DNA from: an uncultured bacterium
Lineage (GTDB): Bacteria > Actinomycetota > Actinomycetes > S36-B12 > CAIYMF01
Direction: 5' to 3'
Assembly (NCBI GenBank): GCA_903927265.1
Contig: CAIYMF010000312.1
Location: forward strand, 1-64,000
DNA length: 64,000 nt
The number at the start of each line of letters is the position of its first letter. Position 1 is the stretch's first letter. The notes below the pieces were generated by a model, which was given only the letters and a program-made list of their open reading frames with translations, did no database searches and had not been told where the DNA came from. This document shows positions 34,377 through 45,866 of the stretch, piece by piece. The position numbers were made by a program, and so were the translations under genes.

Positions 34377-35426
34377 GTGAGCGAGTCGACGCTGGGAGTG
34401 GTCGATGCTGACCGCCTACGCGACTTCCTGGCTCCTGTCGTCGGTGGAATCGACGCCGATCTGGAGATCGACCTAGTATCCGGCGGCCGCTCAAACCCCA
34501 CATTTCGGGTCACCGATGGCACGCGGCACTGGATTCTCCGCCGCCAGCCCTTTGGTCAAGTTCTGGAAAGCGCTCACGATATGGGCCGCGAATTCCGGGT
34601 GATGACCGCGCTGCGAGACACAGCCGTACCGGTTCCTGAAACAGTTGCGCTCTGCCAGGATCCGACGGTCATCGGCTCGCCGTTCTACATCATGATCGAC
34701 CTTGAAGGAATCACTCTGCGCAACAACGCTGAAACCGGCGAGCTCTCGGACATCGTTCAGGAGCATGTGGGCAGCCAAATGATTGAAATATTGGCGAATC
34801 TGCACGAGATCGATCCTGAGTCGGTCGGCCTCGGTGATTTCGGGCGACCCGATGGTTTTCTTGAACGACAGGTACGCAGGTGGCGCAAGCAGTGGGAAGG
34901 CGCGCACATCCTGCATCGTCCCAACCTTGACCTCTTGCTCGATCGACTCGGTGCGTCAGTGCCCCAGCAAAGTTTTCCCGGCATCATTCACGGCGATTTC
35001 AAACTCGACAACATGATGCTCAACAGCCTCGACGAGGGACGCATTACCGGAGTACTTGACTGGGAGATGTCCGCACTCGGCGACACGATGGCAGATCTCG
35101 GTGTCTTCATGAGCCTGTGGGACGAGCCTGGTCATCCCTTCAATCCGGTATCGGCAGGTACGACAGCGCATCCCGGATTCCCGACGCGTGCTCAAGCGGT
35201 GCAACGCTACGCGGCAATTCGCGGCATCGAACTTCCCAACACGGACTGGTACGTCGTGCTCGCGTTCGTCAAGGTCGCGGTCATCGTGGAACAGATACAC
35301 ACCCGGCACGTCAAGGGGCTCACTATCGGAACCGGTTTCGACGATGCCGGTGACATGGTGGACCCACTGCTTGATCGCGCTATGGAGATTGCGGCGACCA
35401 CTTCGGTCGTCGGTCTCCGCTTGTAG
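34377..35426 (+). CDS. Phosphotransferase family protein, ACAD10/11 kinase-domain-like
   Basis: Aminoglycoside-phosphotransferase-fold protein of 349 residues. ATP/substrate region SGGRSNPTFRV and WILRRQPFG, catalytic loop IIHGDFKLDNMML (Asp207, Asn212), and metal Asp228 in VLDWEMSALGD. This is the domain fused in front of acyl-CoA dehydrogenase in animal ACAD10/ACAD11; here the dehydrogenase is the next gene, 38 bp away. Characterised relatives phosphorylate the 4-hydroxyl of 4-hydroxyacyl-CoA, priming it for removal. GTG 34377 follows GGGGAGG. Antibiotic resistance is unlikely given the context. Confidence 0.9.
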   Translation: MSESTLGVVDADRLRDFLAPVVGGIDADLEIDLVSGGRSNPTFRVTDGTRHWILRRQPFGQVLESAHDMGREFRVMTALRDTAVPVPETVALCQDPTVIGSPFYIMIDLEGITLRNNAETGELSDIVQEHVGSQMIEILANLHEIDPESVGLGDFGRPDGFLERQVRRWRKQWEGAHILHRPNLDLLLDRLGASVPQQSFPGIIHGDFKLDNMMLNSLDEGRITGVLDWEMSALGDTMADLGVFMSLWDEPGHPFNPVSAGTTAHPGFPTRAQAVQRYAAIRGIELPNTDWYVVLAFVKVAVIVEQIHTRHVKGLTIGTGFDDAGDMVDPLLDRAMEIAATTSVVGLRL

Positions 35427-35464
35427 TCAGCTGGTCGCTCGCGACCCCAACGAAGGAGAACGAA

Positions 35465-36690
35465 GTGGATTTCGACTACACCGACAAGGTGAAGGATCTG
35501 CAGGGTCGCGTGACCGCGTTCATGCAGGACTACGTCATTCCGTCAGAAGAGCCAATCAGCACCTGGTTCGCTGAGAACCGCGATGAGTGGGGCGCGGCTC
35601 CGATGATGGACGACCTCAAGGCGGAGGCCAAGAAGCAGGGACTGTGGAATCTCTTCCTGCCGGAAGACTCGCGCGGAGCCGGTTTGTCGAACCTCGAGTA
35701 TGCGCCGCTGGCTGAGATCACAGGCTGGAGCCCGACGATCGGCCCCGAGGCACTCAACTGCTCGGCTCCCGACACCGGCAACATGGAAATCCTCTCGCGC
35801 TACGGATCACCCGAACAGCAAGAAGAGTGGCTCAAGCCCTTGCTCGCCGGCGATATTCGCTCGTGTTTCTCCATGACCGAGCCGGCCGTCGCGAGTTCTG
35901 ACGCCAACAACATCGCACTGCGCATCGAAGACGACGGTGACTCATGGGTTCTCAACGGCCGCAAGTGGTGGTCGTCATCGGCCCTGCGTCGTGAAACCAA
36001 GGTTGCGTTGGTGATGGGCGTCACCGACCCTGAAGCAGAGGTTGGAAAGCGTCACAGTCTGGTGTGCGTTCCGATTGACGCACCCGGGTTGACGATCCTG
36101 CGCTCGACGACCGTGTTCGGCTTCGACGACCGCCACGAAGGTGGTCACGGAGTTCTCGACTACGTTGACGTTCGCGTTCCGAAGTCAGCGTTGCTCGGGC
36201 CACGCGGTGGAGGCTTCGCTGTCGCTCAATCACGCCTCGGCCCAGGACGCATCCACCACTGCATGCGCTTGATCGGAATGGCGGAGCGTGCGGTGGCGAT
36301 GATGACTGAGCGCGCCAAGACCCGCGTCACCTGGGGTGAGCCGGTTGCCGACCAGGGCGTATTCCAGACGTGGCTGGCAGACGCTCGCATCCAGATCAAC
36401 GCCGCCCGCCTCGTGGTGCTGAACGCAGCCTTCAAGATGGACACGATCGGCAATAAGGAAGCTCGCCACGAGATTGCCGCAGCCAAGATCATGGTGCCGC
36501 AGGTTGCGCGGGATGTGATTGACCGTGCCATCCAGACGTTCGGTGGTGCCGGAATTTCGAGTGACTTCCCGCTTGCTTACCTGTACGTCACTGCTCGTTA
36601 CTTGCAGGTGGCCGACGGACCCGACGAGGTGCACCGCCGTTCACTCGCGCGTGCCGAACTTAAGCGTGTGCCGCTTCTCAAGGTGATGTG

Positions 36691-36691
<1 letters not shown>
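35465..36691 (+). CDS. Acyl-CoA dehydrogenase, ACAD10/11 type
   Basis: FAD-dependent acyl-CoA dehydrogenase-fold protein of 408 residues. Features shared with the ACAD domain of ACAD10/11 are APDTGNMEILSRYGSPEQQ, RSCFSMTEPAVASSDANN, GRKWWSSSA, SRLGPGRIHHCMRLIG and the C-terminal ADGPDEVHR. In that family the enzyme processes 4-phosphoacyl-CoA, eliminating phosphate, rather than simple beta-oxidation. GTG 35465 follows GAAGGAG. It overlaps the enoyl-CoA hydratase gene (TGATGA), so kinase, dehydrogenase and hydratase are made together. Confidence 0.92.
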
Positions 36692-38492
<1,801 letters not shown>

Positions 38493-38506
38493 TCAAACGC
38501 AAGCGA

Positions 38507-39265
38507 TTAGCGTGGCGCCATTCTCAATGCGCCATCCATCCGGATGACCTCGCCATTGAGGTAATCGTGATCGATGATCGCAAGCGCGAGTTGTGAGTAC
38601 TCGTCGGGTCGACCTAGTCGCTGCGGGAAAGGAATTCCGGCGGCGAGGCCTGCACGGAATTCCTCGGAAACCGTTGCGAGCATGGGTGTTTCAACAATTC
38701 CAGGCGCGATCGTGCACACGCGAATTCCGTACTGCGCAAGATCGCGGGCCGCAGGCAGGGTGAGTGCCACGATTCCACCCTTTGACGACGCGTACGCGGC
38801 CTGGCCGATTTGACCGTCATACGCGGCGACCGATGCCGTGTTGATGATGACACCCCGCTGACCGTCGGAATCGGCTTCGGTTGCGGCGATGGCTTCCGCG
38901 GCGGTGGCCAACACATTGAAAGTACCGATGAGGTTGACGCCAATGACCGTGGCGTACATGTCCAAGTCGTGCGCACCCTTGCGGCCAACGATGCGCATCG
39001 ACGGACCGATGCCTGCGCAGTTAATGACGGTGCGTAGCGGCACGCCTGAGTGCGAGGCAATGGTCACTGCGTTGCGAACGTCGTCGGGCTTGGTCACATC
39101 GGTGGCGAGATACGTCACGCCAGGAAATTGCGCGGCCGACTCAATACTTGCCGGCAAGTCGAGCGCGAACACACTGGCGCCACGCTCGGTAAGGGCGGCA
39201 GCGCTGGCAGCTCCGAGCCCGGATGCTCCGCCAGTGACGATCGCAGCGGTTGCACGAAGTTCCAT
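38507..39265 (-). CDS. SDR family 3-hydroxyacyl-CoA dehydrogenase-like protein
   Basis: Short-chain dehydrogenase of 252 residues close to the type-2 17-beta-hydroxysteroid/3-hydroxyacyl-CoA dehydrogenases: VTGGASGLGAASA, a long insertion KGAHDLDMYATVIGVNL characteristic of that branch, TASVAAYDG, and YASSKGG. Likely oxidises a 3-hydroxyacyl-CoA or steroid-like alcohol. ATG 39265 follows AAGGAG; 27 bp behind the hydratase and in the operon led by TetR 2. Confidence 0.9.
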   Translation of the reverse strand: MELRATAAIVTGGASGLGAASAAALTERGASVFALDLPASIESAAQFPGVTYLATDVTKPDDVRNAVTIASHSGVPLRTVINCAGIGPSMRIVGRKGAHDLDMYATVIGVNLIGTFNVLATAAEAIAATEADSDGQRGVIINTASVAAYDGQIGQAAYASSKGGIVALTLPAARDLAQYGIRVCTIAPGIVETPMLATVSEEFRAGLAAGIPFPQRLGRPDEYSQLALAIIDHDYLNGEVIRMDGALRMAPR

Positions 39266-39292
39266 CGGTGTACTCCTTGGTGAGGGTGGTTG

Positions 39293-40072
39293 TTAGCGAC
39301 CTTCGAATGGTGTCTCGTGGTGGGGACCATGCTCGATGAACCCAGCAAGTGCGGCCTGAAGATCGGATGTGGTGAACAGCCCGGCTGCGAGTTCGGGCAT
39401 GATCGCGTCGGCTGCCGGCACTCCACCGCGGGTGAATTGTCGAATGAGTTCCTTCACCGCGCCGTAACCGAGGGTCGGACCGCCCGCGAGGTCGCGGGCG
39501 TAGGCGAGGGCGGCGTCGTTGAAGCCCTCATCGTCGAAGACGCGAGTCACCACACCCCAGGCATGCATGGTCTCGGCGTCGAACAGTTCGCCCGAGAACA
39601 CCAAGTCACGCGCGCGATTGGCACCGGCAAGTGCGGCGAGTCGCTGCACTCCGCCGTTGGCGGGTGTGAGACCAACGCGGCGCTCAACGAGGCCGAACTT
39701 CGCTGACCGTGCCGACAAAATGACGTCGCAGCCCAAAGCCACCTCAAATGCGGCCGTCAAAGTGAGGGCATGGGCCGCGAAGATCGTCGGGCATGGAAGT
39801 GACTCAAGGGTCTCGAGCATGACCAGCTGTTCGCGCCACACAGTAAGGGCGCCCTGCTCGTCGAGGCGTTGAAAGTGTGCGACGTTGACGCCTGCTGACA
39901 CGACGCGCCCTTCGGCACGGATTAGAAGTGCGCGCGGGGGAGAAGCGGCGATCTCGGTCATCGCAGCTGGCAGTGCCGCCCACATCTGGTCACCCCACAA
40001 GTTGAGCGGTGGGAAATCGAAGGTGAGGATGGCTAGTCCGCCGTCGTGTTCGATGCGCAGGGGTGCAGTCAT
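39293..40072 (-). CDS. Enoyl-CoA hydratase/isomerase family protein
   Basis: Crotonase-fold protein of 259 residues, divergent from the other two: the first oxyanion loop is VVSAGVNVAHF, and the second region is AFEVALGCDVILSARS. Position of the hydratase Glu reads LVERRVGLTPANGG, keeping one acidic residue. ATG 40072 follows GGAGG. It lies between the SDR and TetR 2 genes, all leftward, forming a small autoregulated unit. Confidence 0.88.
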   Translation of the reverse strand: MTAPLRIEHDGGLAILTFDFPPLNLWGDQMWAALPAAMTEIAASPPRALLIRAEGRVVSAGVNVAHFQRLDEQGALTVWREQLVMLETLESLPCPTIFAAHALTLTAAFEVALGCDVILSARSAKFGLVERRVGLTPANGGVQRLAALAGANRARDLVFSGELFDAETMHAWGVVTRVFDDEGFNDAALAYARDLAGGPTLGYGAVKELIRQFTRGGVPAADAIMPELAAGLFTTSDLQAALAGFIEHGPHHETPFEGR

Positions 40073-40117
40073 GGTGAGTCCTCCACGGAAGATGTGTGGT
40101 GAGCGACGGGTTTGTCG

Positions 40118-40717
40118 TTAGGTTCGGGATCGGGGAGGTGAGGAATCGGCGCCGATCACGCTGAGCGCGAAATCGCAGTAGGTGCCAGCGAGAGTTCCCT
40201 CGCTCAGTGGGCCATCAGGGCGGAACCATCGGGCGATGCCGATGCCCATGTCGATGATCGCGTAGGCCGCGAGGTTCGTCGATTGGGTGCTGGCGCGGCC
40301 TTCGGCGACGGCCTGTTCGATCAAGGTGCGCCAGAGTTCGGTGTAGTGGCGGCGCATTTCCTTGACTTCAGATTGCCCTGGCTCCTCCAGAGCGGCGACT
40401 TCGGTCATCGCGATCTTCGATTCGTGGGCATAGCGCGTGTGATGGCGTACATGCACCTCAAAGCCGCGGCGGAACTTCTCGATCACGTCATCGGTGGTTG
40501 CGGTGGCATCCTCGAATTCGCGCGTGATGAGTGCGACATCGTCTTCGATGATGTCGACGAGCAACTGCTGTTTGGACTCAAGATGGTTATACAAACTTGG
40601 CGCGCGCATGTTCAGCCGCGCAGCGATCTCACGCATGCTGGTGCCGTGATAACCCCGTTCGTAGAACAGTTCGGTCGCCGCCTCGCGGATCTCGCGTGCA
40701 CGCGAGGGCTCGGTCAC
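40118..40717 (-). CDS. TetR family transcriptional regulator 2
   Basis: Repressor of 199 residues with N-terminal helix-turn-helix (FYERGYHGTSMREIAARLNM, RAPSLYNHLESKQQLLVDI), resembling KstR2-type acyl-CoA-sensing regulators. The recognition helix RAPSLYNHL differs from TetR 1 (TVASIYHHF). GTG 40717 follows AAAGGA. Operator-like site D (40775-40788) lies 58 bp upstream and site E is near the divergent ligase start, an autoregulation layout. Confidence 0.92.
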   Translation of the reverse strand: MTEPSRAREIREAATELFYERGYHGTSMREIAARLNMRAPSLYNHLESKQQLLVDIIEDDVALITREFEDATATTDDVIEKFRRGFEVHVRHHTRYAHESKIAMTEVAALEEPGQSEVKEMRRHYTELWRTLIEQAVAEGRASTQSTNLAAYAIIDMGIGIARWFRPDGPLSEGTLAGTYCDFALSVIGADSSPPRSRT

Positions 40718-40774
40718 CGAAGGTTCCTTTCAACGTCGTGAGCGGTCGTCCGTCACAGGGAATTCTCCTCGAGA

Positions 40775-40788
40775 CTAACGAACGGTAG
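40775..40788. promoter_or_regulatory. Candidate TetR operator, site D
   Basis: CTAACGAACGGTAG, a near palindrome with CTA..TAG arms, 58 bp upstream of TetR 2. Of the five sites, it looks most like the operators known for actinobacterial acyl-CoA-responsive TetR regulators. Confidence 0.65.
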
Positions 40789-40909
40789 CCTGCCCGTCCA
40801 GCCTCGATGTGCGCTGGGAAATGGTGGGATTCCTCACTGCACCAGCCAATAGACGGGTGCCACCGAAACGGTTGACACCTCTTCGGCAAGGCCCCTAGGC
40901 TTGACCAAA

Positions 40910-40923
40910 CTCACGTTCGTTAG
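40910..40923. promoter_or_regulatory. Candidate TetR operator, site E
   Basis: CTCACGTTCGTTAG, on the other strand CTAACGAACGTGAG. It lies 16 bp before the ligase start at 40940, so bound protein would block transcription or early elongation of the operon. Confidence 0.6.
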
Positions 40924-40939
40924 TTCAGTGGGAGGACTC

Positions 40940-42514
40940 ATGCAGGGCGCGTCAAAGTACCGACTCTTCGACACTCTCGACCGCACCGGACGCACTCATC
41001 GTGCAGCCTCAACCGTGGCTATCACTGCCGGTGGGCGAGACCAGTCCTTCGCTGAGCTTCGCGACCGCGCACTGCGGCTTGCCAATGGATTGATCGGACT
41101 CGGGGTGCGACCTGGATCGCGAGTCGGTGTGCTGATGAGCAATCGGCATGAGTGGACCGAGGCGTTGTTCGCAGTCGCGGCGAGCGGCGGCGTCTGCGTG
41201 CCGATCAACGTGCTGCTGCGCGGGCTCGAGGCGGGCTACATCATTGACGACAGCGACGTTGAGATTCTGATAGTCGATGAACGTGGCGAGCAGCCACTCG
41301 CCGAACTTCCTCGACTTCCTTCCACGATCATTACGGTGGGCGATGTCGTGGTGCCGGTGGGAGCCAACGTGCGCACGTTCGAGTCTGTGATTGAGTCAGG
41401 CGCTGCTGTGTACCCCAGTGTGCAAATTGGCGTCGAGGACGCCGTCATGACCTACTACACGTCGGGCACCACGGGGCGCTCGAAAGGTGCCACGCACTCG
41501 CATCAGGGCATCAATTGGAACACGATGTCGCAGGTGCACGACCTGTCCGTGCGTTCCAACGATCGGTACCTTGTGGTGCCGTCGCTGTCGTGGGCAGCTG
41601 GATTCCACGACGTGACGATGGCGTTGATGTGGAATGGCGGCACCAATGTGTTGATGCCGACCGGCGCGGCCACCATCGAGACGATCATCGATCAGGTGGT
41701 CGAGAATCGCATCACGCACACGCTGCTGGTGCCAGTCTTGTTGCGCGAACTTGCGGCGAACCCGTCGTTGCTTGCTCGACTGAGAGACAGCGAGTTGCGC
41801 TGGGTTCTCACGGGTGCTGAGCCGGTACCTGCGACTCTGACTAACGAACTCAACGCCGAACTGCCCGCGTGCGATGTAGTGCAGGGCTACGGCATGTCGG
41901 AGTTCCCGCTCATTGCCTCGCTGCTGCGTCCGGAAGAAGCTGTCGAGCACGCCGGCAAGGCTGGTCGCCCCACGTCGATTACGTCGATCATGGTGCAGAC
42001 ATCCGATGGCCAGATCACCGATGTCGGTGAGGGTGAAATCCTCACGCGATCGCCCGCAGCCATGCTGGGATACCACGGAATGGCCGAAGCGACAGAAGAG
42101 GCATTCCGTGATGGGTGGTTCCACACGGGTGACACAGGTCGCCTTGATGAAGAGGGCTTCCTCGCGGTCACCGGTCGTCAGAAGGACATGATCATTTCAG
42201 GCGGCATGAACATCTACCCGCGTGAGATTGAGGACGTCATCATCGCTCAGCTCGGTATCCGCGATGTGGCCGTCGTCGGTGTTCAGGACGATCGGTGGGG
42301 TGAAGTGCCCGTGGTGGTGCTGCTCGAAAGCGCCGCCGGTTCGGCCAACGACGTGATGAGGGTGTGCGAGGAACAATTGTCTTCGTACAAGCGACCCAAG
42401 CGTGTGATTGTGCGCGCCGAGCCATTCCCGCGTACTCCCAACGGCAAATTGCTCAAACGCGAGTTGGGCCCATGGGCGCAGGAGCAGATCACGGGGTCGG
42501 CCGAGCCGCAGTAG
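40940..42514 (+). CDS. AMP-dependent acyl-CoA synthetase/ligase
   Basis: ANL ligase of 524 residues: P-loop YYTSGTTGRSKGATHSHQG, QGYGMSEFPLI, hinge GRQKDMIISGGMNIYP and the catalytic lysine in TPNGKLLKREL. ATG 40940 follows GGGAGGA; the frame opens earlier (40901) but that start would include operator E. First gene of a long rightward run through to 53284 with very short spacings, so it probably supplies the CoA ester for the tandem ACADs, thiolase and dehydratase. Confidence 0.93.
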   Translation: MQGASKYRLFDTLDRTGRTHRAASTVAITAGGRDQSFAELRDRALRLANGLIGLGVRPGSRVGVLMSNRHEWTEALFAVAASGGVCVPINVLLRGLEAGYIIDDSDVEILIVDERGEQPLAELPRLPSTIITVGDVVVPVGANVRTFESVIESGAAVYPSVQIGVEDAVMTYYTSGTTGRSKGATHSHQGINWNTMSQVHDLSVRSNDRYLVVPSLSWAAGFHDVTMALMWNGGTNVLMPTGAATIETIIDQVVENRITHTLLVPVLLRELAANPSLLARLRDSELRWVLTGAEPVPATLTNELNAELPACDVVQGYGMSEFPLIASLLRPEEAVEHAGKAGRPTSITSIMVQTSDGQITDVGEGEILTRSPAAMLGYHGMAEATEEAFRDGWFHTGDTGRLDEEGFLAVTGRQKDMIISGGMNIYPREIEDVIIAQLGIRDVAVVGVQDDRWGEVPVVVLLESAAGSANDVMRVCEEQLSSYKRPKRVIVRAEPFPRTPNGKLLKRELGPWAQEQITGSAEPQ

Positions 42515-42516
42515 TT

Positions 42517-43653
42517 ATGGACCTCACGCTCAGCGCCGACGAATTGGCATTCCGCGACGAATTTCGCGCGTGGATCGCCGATCATCACCCAGGCTCGCCT
42601 CCGAGCAACGTCGAGGAGCGCTACTACTGGCGCTTGGAATGGCTGCGTGAACTCAACCGTGGTGGATTCGCGGCGATGCATTGGCCCAGTGAGTTTGGTG
42701 GCCGCGGGGCCACCGCGATGCTCAACGCGGTGTTTTTCATAGAGCTTGCGCGGGCGGGTGCACCCATTCCGGCCAATCACATTGCGACATTCATGGCTGG
42801 CCCCACGATCATGCAGTGGGGAACTGTCGAACAAAAAGAGCGTTACCTCGCCCCGATGCTGCGCGCTGACAACGTGTGGTGCCAAGGGTTCAGTGAGCCG
42901 GGGGCCGGATCCGATCTTGCTGCGGTTGCGACATTCGCTGCGCGCGACGGCGATGAGTTCGTCGTGAATGGGCAGAAGGTGTGGACCTCGGAAGCGCAGT
43001 ACGCGCATTTCTGTCTCCTGGTTACTCGCACCGATCGCTCGGTGGCGCAGCACAAGGGCCTGACCTATTTCATCCTTGATATGTCGAGCCCCGGCATCAC
43101 GCGTCGTCCGTTGCGGCAGCTGACCGGTGAATCAGAGTTCAACGAGTTGTTCTTCGACAATGTGCGCATCCCGGCCAGTTCTGTCGTCGGGGAGGTCGGA
43201 AACGGCTGGCGAGTGGCCATGACCACATTGATGCATGAGCGATCGATGATTGGCGCCGGATACGGAATTCGATTGCGCAATTACCTGACAGTCGTCGAGG
43301 AGCATTTGCGAGCACACGGACTGCTGAGCGATCCTGTAGTTGCCGATCGGTTCGCCGATCTTGAAATTCGCACCCGAGCACTAGAACTGTCGGCTCTGCG
43401 CCAAATCTCCGAAGCGCAAGCACGCGGGAGTGTGGGCTCGGAAGGGTCGATCCTCAAACTAATGTGGTCCGAAACCTACTCACGTCTGGCTGAGTTTGCC
43501 ATTGAGACGGTTGGCCCAGATGCGCTGGAAGACGGAAGTGGATGGGCGTGGGAGTACCTGCGCTCGCGTGCCTCAACAATCGAAGGTGGAACTTCCGACA
43601 TCTTGCGCAACATCGTTGCTGACCGCATTCTCGGCCTACCGCGAGCCAGGTGA
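42517..43653 (+). CDS. Acyl-CoA dehydrogenase, larger partner of a tandem pair
   Basis: Acyl-CoA dehydrogenase of 378 residues: QGFSEPGAGSDLAAV, GQKVWTSEAQYAHFC, MHERSMIGAGYG and C-terminal STIEGGTSDILRNIVADRILGLPR. The N-terminal start (LSADELAFRDEFRAWI) is like FadE proteins of actinobacterial side-chain degradation. It lies 2 bp after the ligase and 5 bp before a second, shorter ACAD, the layout of heteromeric alpha2-beta2 ACADs that act on bulky or ring-bearing acyl-CoAs. Confidence 0.93.
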   Translation: MDLTLSADELAFRDEFRAWIADHHPGSPPSNVEERYYWRLEWLRELNRGGFAAMHWPSEFGGRGATAMLNAVFFIELARAGAPIPANHIATFMAGPTIMQWGTVEQKERYLAPMLRADNVWCQGFSEPGAGSDLAAVATFAARDGDEFVVNGQKVWTSEAQYAHFCLLVTRTDRSVAQHKGLTYFILDMSSPGITRRPLRQLTGESEFNELFFDNVRIPASSVVGEVGNGWRVAMTTLMHERSMIGAGYGIRLRNYLTVVEEHLRAHGLLSDPVVADRFADLEIRTRALELSALRQISEAQARGSVGSEGSILKLMWSETYSRLAEFAIETVGPDALEDGSGWAWEYLRSRASTIEGGTSDILRNIVADRILGLPRAR

Positions 43654-43658
43654 TTGTC

Positions 43659-44672
43659 ATGAGATTCACGCTGTCTGAAGAACAGGCCGCCATTCGAGAT
43701 ATGGCACGCGAGGTACTTGCCGCCGAGTCGACTTTTGAACGAGTGCGTATCGCTGGCGAGGCGCGTCAGTACGACAGCGAATTGTGGGCGCTGCAGCGAT
43801 CGATGGGCTGGCCAGGTGTTGCAGTATCCGAACGGTGGGGTGGGCAGGGGCTCGGTTTGGTTGAGTTGTCTGTCATCTCAGAAGAGTGCGGCTACGCGTG
43901 CGCTTCCACGCCGTTGCTCGGCACTATCCTTGCGGCGACTTCACTAGCGGGTGCCGCTTCCAACGAACAGTGCGAGAGGTACTTGCCGTCACTCGCGGCG
44001 GGCGAATTCAGTGGCGCTGTGGCACTCATGGCGGACACCACGCCGGTGCCCGACGCCGGTGAAGCGGGACTGATCGTTGTTCTTGAGGGCTCGGGCGGAC
44101 ATGTGAGCCTGCAACCGGCGCAGCCCGTTGAGACGATCGACCCCACACTGCGATACGGCCGCGTTGTCGATCCATCTGCCGGTGAGCCCTTGAACCAGTC
44201 GTCAATCGCCTACGACTCGGCGTTAGTCGTCGTGTCCGCGCATCAACTTGGCCTTGCGCAGCGTGCGCTCGATTTGAGTGTCGCCTACACCTCGGTACGC
44301 GAGCAGTTCGGTGTGCCGGTTGCGACCTTCCAAGCAGTGTCACATCGGCTTGCTCAGGCCCACGTTGAACTCACTGCCGCGCGCTCGTTGGTGTACCAGG
44401 CGGCCTGGGCTGTTGAGGTGGGCGACAGCGAGTCGTCGGCCGCGGCCGCGCGTGCCAAGTCGTGGCTTGCGGAGGCGTCGCGAACGGTTACCGGCTCGGC
44501 TATTCACGCACACGGCGGCATCGGCTTTACCTGGGAAGCCAATCTGCACTGGTTGTTCAAACGCGCGTCCATGCTGGGCCCCTACCTCGGCAGTGCGCGA
44601 CAGCAGCGCGGCAGGTTGTTGGAAATGCTAGGCACTGCTCGGACTTCGTCTCACGAAACGGATCACTCATGA
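43659..44672 (+). CDS. Acyl-CoA dehydrogenase, shorter partner of a tandem pair
   Basis: Acyl-CoA dehydrogenase-fold protein of 337 residues, shorter than typical. FTLSEEQAAIRDMAREVL opens it; the flavin-loop region of the middle domain is reduced (EGSGGHVSLQPAQPVETI) and the C-terminus has HAHGGIGFTWEANLHWLFKRA. Such short members usually depend on the neighbouring full-length subunit for FAD binding or the catalytic base. ATG 43659 chosen over GTG 43650. Its stop overlaps the thiolase start by 4 nt. Confidence 0.92.
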   Translation: MRFTLSEEQAAIRDMAREVLAAESTFERVRIAGEARQYDSELWALQRSMGWPGVAVSERWGGQGLGLVELSVISEECGYACASTPLLGTILAATSLAGAASNEQCERYLPSLAAGEFSGAVALMADTTPVPDAGEAGLIVVLEGSGGHVSLQPAQPVETIDPTLRYGRVVDPSAGEPLNQSSIAYDSALVVVSAHQLGLAQRALDLSVAYTSVREQFGVPVATFQAVSHRLAQAHVELTAARSLVYQAAWAVEVGDSESSAAAARAKSWLAEASRTVTGSAIHAHGGIGFTWEANLHWLFKRASMLGPYLGSARQQRGRLLEMLGTARTSSHETDHS

Positions 44673-45841
44673 CGCACGCGTACATTACGACCGCCCTTCG
44701 CACTCCGGGAGGCCGCCGCGACGGTCAACTCTCGGGCTGGCATCCGGCCGACCTCGGCGGGTTCGTCATTGACGGGATTCTCGATCGGTCGGGTGTAGAC
44801 CCCGCCGCAATCGACGACGTCATCTTCGGATGTGTATCTCAGATCGGACCGCAGACCTTCAACATCGCGCGCACAAGTGTGATGAGTTCGCGGCTGCCTG
44901 ATTCAGTGCCTGGCGTCTCCATCGATCGCCAGTGCGGCTCGTCACTGCAGGCAACGCAGTTCGCGGCCCAAGCGGTGATGTCAGGAACTCAGGATCTCAT
45001 CATCGCGGGTGGTGTCGAGATTATGAGTGCCGTTCCGATCATGTCCGCCATGGTGGTGGCCCAGGCCGCCGGAATGCAGAGCCCCTTTGAGGGCACTCGC
45101 ATCAGTGCGCGTTATCCGGATGAAGGATTCAGCCAGTTCGTGGGCGCGGAACGGGTAGGCGAGAAGTACGGCGTTACTCGCGACGAACTTCTTGATTTCG
45201 CTGTGAGTAGCCACGAGCGAGCCATCGCGGCCCGAGATGCCGGCCGCTTCGACGACGAAATGCTTCCGGTGCCGATACAGATGGCCGATGGAACGACCAT
45301 TCTGCACGCGACTGATGAAGGTGTGCGCACGCCCAATCGCGAGAAGATGGAGACGCTTCCGTCGCTACTTCCTGATGGACTGATTAATGCCGCTATGGCC
45401 AGTCAAGTATGCGATGGCGCGTCCGCGGTGCTCGTCTCCAGCGAGGCGGCTCTGCAGCAGCACGGACTGGTTCCGCTTGCGCGCATCGTGGCGATGGAGG
45501 CCTATGGCTCGGACCCCGTCATGGTGTTGGAAGGACCGATCCCCGCCACAGAGCGCATGCTCACGCGAGCCGGGCTCACTATCGACGACATTGATTTGTA
45601 CGAGGTGAATGAGGCGTTCGGAACTGTGCCGCTGGCGTGGGCCAAGGCTCTGGGTGCGGATCTCGTCAAACTCAATGTCAATGGTGGGGCGCAATCGCTG
45701 GGTCACCCACTCGGCGCCACCGGAACCAAGTTGATCGCCACCCTCGTGCACGAACTGCGTCGACGCGGTGATCGCTACGGACTAATTGCGATCTGCGAAG
45801 GACTCGGAACGGCTAACGCCATGATCATCGAAGCACTGTGA
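44669..45841 (+). CDS. Thiolase (acetyl-CoA acetyltransferase family)
   Basis: Thiolase of 390 residues with acyl-binding Cys89 (DRQCGSSLQA), NEAFG, the His motif SLGHPLGATG, and the second Cys in ICEGLGTAN. It cleaves a 3-oxoacyl-CoA with CoA in degradation. ATG 44669 overlaps the ACAD stop (ATGA). It lies 25 bp before the AbfD-like gene, so both work in one pathway. Confidence 0.95.
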   Translation: MTHAYITTALRTPGGRRDGQLSGWHPADLGGFVIDGILDRSGVDPAAIDDVIFGCVSQIGPQTFNIARTSVMSSRLPDSVPGVSIDRQCGSSLQATQFAAQAVMSGTQDLIIAGGVEIMSAVPIMSAMVVAQAAGMQSPFEGTRISARYPDEGFSQFVGAERVGEKYGVTRDELLDFAVSSHERAIAARDAGRFDDEMLPVPIQMADGTTILHATDEGVRTPNREKMETLPSLLPDGLINAAMASQVCDGASAVLVSSEAALQQHGLVPLARIVAMEAYGSDPVMVLEGPIPATERMLTRAGLTIDDIDLYEVNEAFGTVPLAWAKALGADLVKLNVNGGAQSLGHPLGATGTKLIATLVHELRRRGDRYGLIAICEGLGTANAMIIEAL

Positions 45842-45866
45842 GCACCACATCCACAAGGAGGATCAG

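Larger units (their letters stand above)
40718..40939. promoter_or_regulatory. Divergent promoter region with two AACGAACG operators
   Basis: This 222-bp gap separates TetR 2 from the ligase-ACAD-thiolase-dehydratase operon. It holds sites D (40775-40788) and E (40910-40923). No gene of its own is apparent. Confidence 0.55.

Noticed and set aside
34377-35426. Aminoglycoside resistance kinase
   Set aside because: Same fold, but adjacent to an ACAD10/11-type dehydrogenase and a ligase, with no resistance context.
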